DNA of 64,000 nt. Origin: Collybiopsis luxurians FD-317 M1. Its lineage: Eukaryota; Basidiomycota; Agaricomycetes; Agaricales; Omphalotaceae. Location: NCBI GenBank assembly GCA_000827265.1, contig KN834803.1, positions 134,144 to 198,143 on the forward strand. Reading direction: 5' to 3'. How positions within the stretch are numbered: the first letter of the stretch is position 1; each line of letters starts with the position of its first letter. The position numbers and the translations under genes were made by a program. Shown piece after piece: positions 56,207-64,000 of this stretch. The notes beneath the pieces are model-generated. The model saw only the letters and a list, made by a program, of their open reading frames with translations. It searched no databases and had not been told where the DNA came from.

Positions 56207-56820
56207 TTAATCAAACACCACCTGCTTGATTTCAAAAACTTCACTCGATGGATAGCGGGGTGGGTAAGAGGGTTGAACAATTAAAAGCTTGTAATTGATC
56301 TTCAAAGTAATATTAAAGTCATCTCAAAATTCAAGTACCAAATATCCTCACCTGTTCACCTACTTCCTGGGGAGCAACCCAGCCCTTGCCGTCGCTCTGG
56401 TCGTGACCGACAATGCTGAGAGATGTCAGTCTCACTGCGACGTGTGTGGTCAATAATGGTAAACACTTACATAAACTGATTCAACCCATGCTGGGGCACA
56501 GGTACGAAATGCCATTTCTCTGCTTTGTCCTGATCGCCCAGGAGAGCAAAGACTTTGTCATTGGGTTCAGGTGGGAATCCCGGGGCTGTAGGAGCACCTC
56601 TAATCTTGGCAATGTAGCCCCCGATGTGATCACCTTCAAGTTCCCACTAAAAATGAAGGGTGAGTTGCAGAAGCTGGCACCGAGCTGTGGGATGACTGAC
56701 GGAAATCTCATCTGGTTTGGCATCTTTAGGAAGTATCCGGATGGGCTTTGGATTGAAGGTCTTGTCCTCCTTCAGAGGGCGACCAACATATCTGCCATTG
56801 TTAAGAATGACCCAGACCAT
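56207..56820 (-). CDS. I66-type beta-trefoil peptidase inhibitor, copy 3, 150 aa
   Basis: Exons 56820-56701, 56646-56471, 56415-56352 and 56299-56207 join in frame. Landmarks: MVWVILNNGRYVGRPL, KEDKTFNPKPIRILP, WELEGDHIGGYIAK, APTAPGFPPEPNDKVF, EKWHFVPVPQHG, GKGWVAPQE and PPRYPSSEVFEIK. It differs from copy 2 mainly in loop positions (KEDKTF for REDKSL, GDQDK for IDQDK), where inhibitory loops of a beta-trefoil could lie; that is inference. It is the most complete gene in its shortened module and has the family's usual length. Confidence 0.84.
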
Positions 56821-56888
56821 GATGCTGCTGTTTTACTGAGAGAAGAAAACTCTTGGTGAGCTTGGGACTCGATTCAAGCATCCTGGTT

Positions 56889-56897
56889 GCTTATATA
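56889..56897 (-). promoter_or_regulatory. TATA box of I66 copy 3
   Basis: TATATAAGC on the minus strand, about 70 bases upstream of the ATG at 56820. Confidence 0.6.
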
Positions 56898-57860
56898 CAG
56901 GTTTCTGGAAGGTTTATGTCATAGTCTGAGATATTGATTACCTGTTATATCCGACCTGGAACAGAATAAGTAGTGCACCTCGAACATTCCATGAGACGAA
57001 TAATACATACGGAGATAGTATTTGGACACTGAAGTGCTCATATTCGCAACATCTTCGTGAATATGGTTCAATTAATTACTGTGGTTAAACCCCGTTCTAG
57101 AACCTTGTATTTGGCGCACTTGTAGGTAACCGTATAGTGGTGATTGAAACAGAGGGGAAGGCCGAGGATGCTAGCAACCTGAACGAAGTACGAAATGCAG
57201 GGCTGATATATTAAATATGGCGCCGATTTAGGACGACAAAGAGCTGATCTAGCCACAATGACATCTTACTGGTCCAGATATGGCAATATCACCGATTAGC
57301 CCCATTCTAGACTTACCATGAAAGTACGTGGTTGAAAAAGGAAAGACAACGAACAGTGGAATTTGTGAGAATTCCACGCTACTATAGGTGCCACGATCGG
57401 GACGGTCATTGTCAGCAGAACCACTTCCGTTTTGAATGCACATTAGACTTCCAACATGTCTTCTATAAGCAAACAGCCGGAACTACGATAGAAATCAAGA
57501 ACATTAGATTGCGAGTAATTGTGCCCGAAGGGTGAAACTTACAGTCTGACGGCGGAGGCCATGGTGCATTCTCCGATGTTCAGCAAATGTCGCACACAGG
57601 ATAGTGATTGGGTTAAGGTTGGTCCCATCGATATCGAACTATGCAAACCACAAAAAGTAGGAAATCCGCTTGCCAATGTTCCGGGATGCCTACCTCATTC
57701 CCAGGCTCACTGGATAGCCACTTCACTTTGGCACACTTCTTTCTTGGTTGGGATATGGACGAAGCTAGGGAGCTCTACACTGACATTGCCTCCGAGTCCT
57801 GACCGTACCCCTTCTAATTATTTTCATTATGTGGTATGAAGATACTTACATAGATCCGAA
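56898..57860. repeat. Module spacer V, copy 3, shortened
   Basis: It begins like the other spacers (TTCTAGAACCTTGTATTTGG near 57092) but lacks about 1.2 kb relative to them. Retained parts include GGCAATATCACCGATTA, ATGGCCTCCGCCGTCAGACT on the minus strand near 57561 followed by a GTAAG donor, and GGTTGGGATATGGACGAAGC near 57755. In this copy the minus strand stays open after that ATG through a possible intron for about 70 codons. Confidence 0.6.
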
Positions 57861-58123
57861 GATGAGGGCAAGAGAGGTGGGGATTCGGTGGACATGAAGC
57901 AGTAAGTTCTTTTTTCCCCTTCCTCCTTCCTTTCTCGATCCTATCTTCACTCCCAATCCACCCGAATTCGTAAATGAGCAACAAATCGACGAGACCAACT
58001 GACAAAATTGCTTTCTCGGAAGAACAGACCATAGCAAAATCATTCGATGAAATTCAACGACGCGTCGCAGAGTTGATTAAAAATAGAATACTTGTTGGGC
58101 ATGCAATTCATAACGATCTCAAG
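57861..58123 (+). pseudogene. REX4-like pseudogene C, internally deleted
   Basis: GGDSVDMKQ (near 57880) is followed by a GTAAG donor. Then ATGAGCAACAAATCGACG (57974) runs into [20 protein letters not shown] and [10 protein letters not shown], ending at a GTAAG donor at 58124. The exon with the first catalytic motif is missing. At 58058-58060 it keeps CGA, the codon that is TGA in copy B. The frame from 57974 is open but encodes no complete enzyme. Confidence 0.65.
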
Positions 58124-60031
58124 GTAAGGAGATTGGTCTTATGTTATCGTTGCATAAGCAAAGTTTAATCATGCCGACGGGTCCTTGCTGTCAGAATATG
58201 CGCAGATTGGAGGGACGCAAGTTGGTAGGCCCGGTTAATACGGATGGTCGATAGATAATTAAGTAGATTAAGTCCCCGATCAATTTTTTCGGCTCCTGAA
58301 AAAATCCTCATAATGGAAGTACAAATCTCACAGATTCTTGCATCGTATCCAACTCTGTGCTTCCAAGAATTTGCGATGATCTCAAGTTTTTCCAAGCTCC
58401 TTGGCAAACCCGTAAAAGCACTATCGGAACTGATTCAAATAAAGAAGACAGGTGTACAGCACCTTGTAGCACTCGCTGCTTTTCCGACCTCTAAGGAAAA
58501 TGACACCATTGATGAACGACATCGTTCTTTAAATTGTTAGGAACTCAAATAAAATACTAAATTGTCGTACAAAAGGATTTGATCAAAACGTATAGTGGAT
58601 ACTCTCAGGCGAAAGCTTGTATTGAATACTTGACAGACGTGAAAAGCCGTGGAAGGTCGTCGGGCGGCGTGGAAGACAAAACTTTCTCCGATCTTGCATA
58701 GATAACTCCAATGGGCTCCAGAATAGCTTTCCGATCATACGGCGGTAGGATTAGTTCAAAACAGAATACGAGTACAACGTCTTCTTTGATGCATATTTAA
58801 TGTGATTGCGTGAGTCTGCTTTTTTTGTATTCAGTTCCGACAGTTTGATGACAAACAAATACCGCTATACCAGTATGTCATTTTCATTTGTAGTGCAATG
58901 CTCCTGCGTGATTGAAAAAAGAATCTGTATAGCGTCGAATCACGTACAGGAGTTGCTTTGATGCAATGCAACGACTTACAAGTGTGGTCAAAATCTTCAT
59001 GTGATCTTGTAGATCGTGCATGGAAGACGTCGTTCGGACTGTTCCACAGTATTTGATCCCGCTTCATTCTAGTTCCGGAAATACTCTTTATTCAATTTAT
59101 AGACCATTAGAGCAAGTAGATCATGAATCCGACGTTCACGTACTCTGTTTTACCGCAGCTGCATAGATTGTAACTATCTTGAAATCATGGCATTTGACGC
59201 GTAATGGGTCTACGCTAACGCGTGGCAGTACTTGTGCTTTTTCAGTAATTGGAACAAATTAGTAGAACTTGCCTAGATCCGAATGTAATCAATACTAACT
59301 AAAAAGTGTAAATTATGAGAATTAGACCAATCCAAGATTGCAGTTTTGAATCAGGCACAAAATCATCAAAACTATCATTTCATTCCCAGCGCGCACATTC
59401 CAGAATGAGACTGTTAATGTTTTTCAAGTCCATTCAAAGCACTCTTCCAATATCAAATGTTATCTACTTCTCATTCTGGGAAAATGCTATTCCTGAGTAT
59501 ACTTCTCACAACACGAGATCCCAATGCTGCTGCAGTTCAGTTTGTTCTGCAAACTTCATTTTTGGTGAACCTTGGACCAGGACCCCAATCCGGTCCAAAA
59601 TTTTCTTAACCTTTCACCTGAGTCTAGGTCCAAAGCAGGAATCTATGAAGCTACGCCACTTTCCTTACTGCAAAGGGTTAGTAGCGGGCCCTGCACAGCA
59701 AGCGAGCAACATTTATAACCGATTGGCCGGTTTTGAGTGACAGCAACTCCCTACCATCAAGGACTCGTAGGGTTGGGCACATTGTATAATTGTAATACTA
59801 CGGGTGCCCAGTCTGCAGGACAATCTGAGATGTAAATCGGATCCAATCTTTACATTTTATGCATTCGAGACATCATTCACTTGCATGACGGATGAATGAT
59901 ACTTCTGAGCAGTACTCTTGTTCGGCAATCTTTGCACAGACATGACTGCTATCGAGGTCATGGCAAAACGAGATCAGATTTCCAAATTTTTCTTGTTTGT
60001 AGCAGCACAAGACATATTAAAAATAGGTAAA
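58124..60031. other. Intergenic, two doubtful frames
   Basis: A short remnant of block R lies at 58143-58190. The frame at 58313-58540 (75 codons, ATG) and that at 59315-59740 (141 codons, ATG) are the longest; the second holds ISNVIYFSFWENAIPEY, but neither has a motif, introns or a promoter I can see. I do not call either a gene. Confidence 0.35.
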
Positions 60032-60038
60032 TATAAAG
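60032..60038 (+). promoter_or_regulatory. TATA box of 109-aa family copy 3
   Basis: TATAAAG, 67 bases upstream of the ATG at 60099, at the position seen in the other three copies. Confidence 0.5.
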
Positions 60039-60098
60039 CTAGCTATACTTCTCTCAGTCTACAAGGTATTCTAACTAGCAAAGTGCTCTTACTTGCAG

Positions 60099-60542
60099 AT
60101 GTCTGCTCGCGAAGTATGCATCGGTAACCAGAGCGCAAATACGGGCAGCCTTATCTCACGTTACTTTCAGGTATCTCAAATAATTGCGTCTAACCATGCC
60201 CCATTTGATGCCACGCTCTGGCTCATTCATTTACCTACTGCTGCCTACAGGCTCGAGCCCCAGCTGGACGCTGGCGATAAAGAAGTTAGGTTTGACCTCA
60301 CTACCATCAGAGGCCTTAGCGATGGCATGACAGTTAGTTAACCCTCTGAAATTTCTGCTTTAATAACAAGTTGTCAATGTGTTAAACAGTTTTATGTCCG
60401 GGTAATATCGGGACAGGGTATCGGGGCGGACGATCTAACTATACTCACCTATATGAGCGATTCTCGCAATGCTGGAGTTTACGATATTACGGGCATTGCT
60501 TTTGCACCTCGCATCTCCTTTGAATATCTCGAGCCTATCTAG
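60099..60542 (+). CDS. 109-aa family protein, copy 3, diverged
   Basis: Exons 60099-60113, 60171-60332 and 60390-60542, with the same sizes as the other copies. The product MSARE, VSQIIASNHAPFDATLWLI, AAYRLEPQLDAGD, FDLTTIRGLSDGMT, FYVRVISGQGIGADD, TILTYMSDSRNAGVY and PRISFEYLEPI shares the SNHxxFDAxxW, AGD, FDLTTxRxL, SGQG and ISFxxxxP positions but is otherwise distant. The frame is intact despite the divergence, which suggests constraint. The first intron is 57 nt and has no stop, so unspliced transcripts would give a 128-aa product. Confidence 0.72.
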
Positions 60543-62754
60543 GGCATACACTTCGAAAGTTTTGGGGCACAAAACTGAGAAGGTGGGTTAAGAGGAAAGG
60601 TCAATATTGATAGTTATATAATATCTACCTAGTACATGTGTAGATAGTAACATTCATTAAAATGGAGTAACTAAAGGCATGGGCATTGAGAAAGGCCGTG
60701 GGGGCAAAACAATTGGAGTGAAGGTAACTTGAAAGTCTGCTAATTTGGCAATACAAAAGTAATCTAAGTTACTTACTAAATTTATTATTTTTACTTACCA
60801 GCTTTATATTAAAACGGACAAATTACAGTAACCTGTACTGAAAATGCCTTGGAGACTGCCATACATGCGGAAGGAAGTGCTTAAACATCATATTTTCAGT
60901 ATGGCTGATAAAGGAGTACAAGTATATTAGATGTATATGGCCCTATGTATCGTATTGATACCGTACCTTTGGCCGTACGACCGTAAGAGATTCTGAAATT
61001 TATTTTACGGTTACGGTTACGCTCCGGGTAGCTACCGTAACTTACCATATTCCGTATAATGTCGATCCCTATTCATTGTTGGACTTCATGATGTGCTGGC
61101 TCAAAGGCCCTAGCCAGGGGTCATGTCTAAGTTTAAGAGTCAGATGTAATGTCCAAAAGTTTGATTAAGAAAGTACTTCACTTAGTGTTCATAGTCGGTA
61201 CAAAGTACAGTATACCACATGTACACCAAAATTCAAATTTGTTACAATATGGTCATCATCTCTGCAATTTCTCTCGTTGAGTAATATAAACCACGTCCTA
61301 GTGTAGCAAAACATAATGAATTAGATAAAATTGCTCATTCCTTTGTTTTTCAAGTACATGTGACCATGAGCCTAATTACGGTCTGGACAAACTCTACACT
61401 ACTGTTTAGGATTGGGGCCTACCCGCCCCGGCTCAGGACTCTGGCGCAGGGCTTTAAAATGTTTTGAGCCACTCTCCCTGAGCTTCCTCTGTCGCTAGGG
61501 CCCAGTCAGCCCCAGCTTTAAAGCTCAAGGGCTCTGTGCCGGAGCTGGAACCGGCCCATCACTAATTGGATTGTTTAGCTAGACCAGCTACTTACGCCGG
61601 GAGCCAATACATAGACCGTGATTGGTCAGTAGATTGTGTTCCGATGCCCCAGGGGTCAGGACTCCTCACTGTCCCAAACTGCAAAATGGGAAACCAAATC
61701 TAGTGGAATAGATACTGATTCAGAGTGTACCCTGCCACTCCAATATTCATAGCATTGTGATACATCAATCAAACAATGTTAAAGAATAGATCACGAGTTT
61801 ACTGACGATATATTGCAAGATATACATATATAAATTATAAAATAATTCTTCAGAATATTATACTTATATCCATTATACTTCCGTGGATAGAAGTTCCGAA
61901 GCACAACAGGAAACTGTCACACTCAAACAAATGGACGTGTCTACACATTGTTACGCGTGGAATCCTCCATTCTAACATTCAGATAGCGGACAAAATGTAA
62001 CTGCATAAGAAATGAAAACCACACACATCTGCAAAAGTGCTTATCACCCAGGTTTTTCCAGAGCTCCTTCAGTACGGACCTGGCCTCCATGGCAGCCCAG
62101 GGGGCATCTGCAGCCAGGGATGCCACGAGACACTAAGACCTTTCAAAGTTGCTATCTGTGGAACTACCATAAATAATGAAAGCCTAAATGTACAAGGATT
62201 ATGCGGAAGATGGTATGAAGAATCCCATACATGCATAGCAGCATTAATGGAACCAAAATCAATCCCACAAACCAAGGCTAAGGTTTGAACCATGCTGGAT
62301 GCTAAGGACAATGGGTGTAAGGGTATCGATTGTCCTCTCAATCCCACTTCACATATTTAGTAGTTAAAGAAACTCCATTATTTGGCTTATTCTGCCAGCT
62401 TACTCTTCAGTAGATTGCACAATTACAAGTGCATGAATGGGATACCGAGTTTCTGCTCTGACAATTTTATGTCCAATCCAAGGCAGGAAAGTTTTAAATT
62501 GATCTAATTTTTGCAACTAATACAATTTTAGCTAGCATTCATTACATTTTCTGATCTGAGAAAGCTCTGCTTTACTGAAAGGGCATGAGTACTGCCATGC
62601 ATTAGTGTTGGTCCACTATGTGTCAAGTACGGAGGATCTGGCAGCGGACTCACAGATTGATTTGACCACATAATTACACAATCGCATGTTATCATTTTCT
62701 TGTAACCTTTACATCTTTCTGAAACCAATGGAAAATGTGAATGTTTTGACCGCA
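60543..62754. other. Intergenic with several repeats
   Basis: TTACGGTTACGGTTACG and related strings near 61005-61050 form a short palindrome-like cluster with GTAACTTACC. A GC-rich block at 61408-61560 resembles those at 53545-53630 and, inverted, 62760-62880. 62400-62630 matches 30960-31195. Frames are short and without motif. Confidence 0.4.
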
Positions 62755-63343
62755 GAAAAAGCCCCGGCCTAGGGCTTTTGAAATCTTGAGCCAGGTCCTG
62801 AACTGCCAGGAAAGTGGGGTTAAGCTCAGAGGGTTCAGCGGCTCTGAGCTGGAGCCACCACACCACCCCTCACGGAAGCTGCTTAGACTAGAAAGCAATG
62901 TGTTGAAACTTCCAGATTGCAAGTGAAAGCTCTGAAACGCTCTGATTAAGAAAACCTGAAAGTTACAGAGTCATGGATAGCAAGTAACATGGCATAATAC
63001 TTCCACTTCATGATTTTTAACAGTCCGGGTGTACCTTCTGGTCCTTTCTCAAGTCAGTGGAAGATGTAAATACTTAGCCAAAAAAGAAAACACTGTGAAT
63101 GCGATGATCTGGAAGAAAAAAAGAAAGCTTAAATAGCCAAAGGTCAGTTAAATTTAGAAGGAGATACTAAACTCTCCTATCTGTATAATTTTACACCTTA
63201 AAACTTGCTTACAACTGCAACTGATAGAACACAGTCCATTGCAAATTTGATTTACAAGGTAGAAAGAATAATACAGCCAAAGTTTGAAATCAAACAATCA
63301 GTTTCAAAATCCAGGTAAAACTCCTTCCGCAATGTTCATGTAT

Positions 63344-63777
63344 CTAGATAGGGTGAATGCCCTGGAAAGAAATTCCAGGCGCAACTGCGATGCCAGTGAC
63401 GCTGTAGCGACCAGCATCATTGGAGTTCCTAGTGTAAGTGAGAATGGTAGTATTGTTTGCCTGGACACCTTGGCCAGATACAGCACGAACAGTGAACTAT
63501 TTACCAATCTTTTAGCCTGTTGATAATGAAGGATTGAGGGACTAACCTGATCGCCGTTGTTGAGCCCTCTGACAGTGGTGAGATCAAGGGAAATGTTGAT
63601 GTCACCAGCCTCAACCGTGGGATTGAGAGCCAAGGCGGCACCTGGCCCAACAATGACCCACATACTGGCATCAAAGGATCCATGGTTGGAGACAATAATT
63701 CGCGAAACCTGGAAACAGCATTAAATAAAGATGCTTAACTTCATATTAGTCAGGAAACATACGTTTCCAGCAGACAT
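63344..63777 (-). CDS. 109-aa family protein, copy 4
   Basis: Exons 63777-63763, 63708-63547 and 63496-63344. It differs from copy 2 at only a few residues (SMWVI for SIWVI, TILTYT for TVLTYT, SVTGIAV for SVAGTAV). The frame, splice sites and promoter are intact. The near identity with copy 2 in an inverted block indicates recent duplication or gene conversion. Confidence 0.82.
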
Positions 63778-63840
63778 ATTGAGCGCAGCTAGTAATTCAA
63801 GCTGGTTTGAAGAGTGGAGGATATGAGGGAGTACAAACTG

Positions 63841-63848
63841 CTTTTATA
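63841..63848 (-). promoter_or_regulatory. TATA box of 109-aa family copy 4
   Basis: TATAAAAG on the minus strand, 64 bases upstream of the ATG at 63777. Confidence 0.65.
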
Positions 63849-64000
63849 TGCAAAGTGAAGTCAATTCTAGGGCATGTTAAATGACTTCGACCAGCTGTAC
63901 AGACCTGTCATCTCTGGTACCGGAGGCTATAGCTTGTTGAACAAAGGACAATCATACTAAATGGAGATATGCCATGCCAGTACTAAATTCAAATCTCATC

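Larger units (their letters stand above)
62755..64000 (-). repeat. Right arm of the 1.2-kb inverted duplication
   Basis: Inverted counterpart of 52420-53640, reaching the window edge, so it may extend further. It contains copy 4 of the 109-aa family and its promoter. Confidence 0.75.

Noticed and set aside
59315..59740. 141-codon plus-strand frame with ATG
   Set aside because: Longest frame in its region but without motif, splice signals or repeat relatives; left as unsupported.
1..64000. tRNA, rRNA, CRISPR arrays, bacterial-type operons
   Set aside because: No cloverleaf-like box A/box B pairs, no rRNA strings and no regularly spaced direct repeats were seen; gene structure is eukaryotic.

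Overview
The window looks like a gene-poor, repeat-rich stretch of a basidiomycete (mushroom-forming, Agaricomycete-type) chromosome, with a subtelomeric flavour at its left end. The reasons are: many very short GT-AG introns (about 45-65 nt, up to 14 in one gene); TTAGGG-type telomeric repeats; three genes that resemble the mushroom beta-trefoil protease inhibitors of family I66; an orphan seven-helix membrane-protein family; and a large decayed transposon whose protein carries a domain resembling DUF6729 plus a 3'-5' exonuclease. All family names come from recognition by eye; no search was run.

Layout. 1-2.4 kb: fragments of a RecQ-type (telomere-linked-helicase-like) gene, a degenerate interstitial telomere array carrying GC hairpins, a long perfect-stem hairpin ending in TTAGGG/CCCTAA, and a duplicated 3' tail. 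3-16.3 kb: the conventional part, with five well-supported spliced genes, all on the minus strand: a small secreted protein, an S10 serine carboxypeptidase (515 aa, 15 exons), the pyridoxal-phosphate synthase glutaminase subunit (SNO/PDX2), a seven-helix protein and a tail-anchored RING-like zinc protein. 16.4-58.2 kb: a tandem array of one module (blocks R, S, T, U, an I66 inhibitor gene on the minus strand, a spacer V, and a REX4-like exonuclease on the plus strand). The module recurs at about 16.4-28.4, 28.5-39.5, 39.6-41.4 and 56.0-58.2 kb and has been opened by later insertions. The three inhibitor genes are intact, whereas every REX4 copy is broken. 22.1-28.2 kb: a 6.1-kb DNA transposon with 26-bp terminal inverted repeats and an exact 8-bp target duplication lies inside one REX4 copy. 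32.0-35.1 kb: a second terminal-inverted-repeat element. 41.5-56 kb: an insertion between module copies that holds a second seven-helix paralogue, an acidic protein, and two members of a 109-aa protein family. 60-64 kb: two more members of that family, one in a block that is an inverted copy of the 52.4-53.6 kb block.

How it fits together. The left 16 kb encodes ordinary metabolic, secretory and membrane functions with no operon-like logic. The right 48 kb is an expansion zone in which two small soluble protein families (I66-like inhibitors, three copies; the 109-aa family, four copies) have been amplified and kept intact, while neighbouring sequence decays. The decay has a clear signature: all five stop codons in the transposon gene, and one in a REX4 copy, are TGA where CGA is expected, which points to deamination at CpG. 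I infer active or past CpG methylation acting on repeats here.
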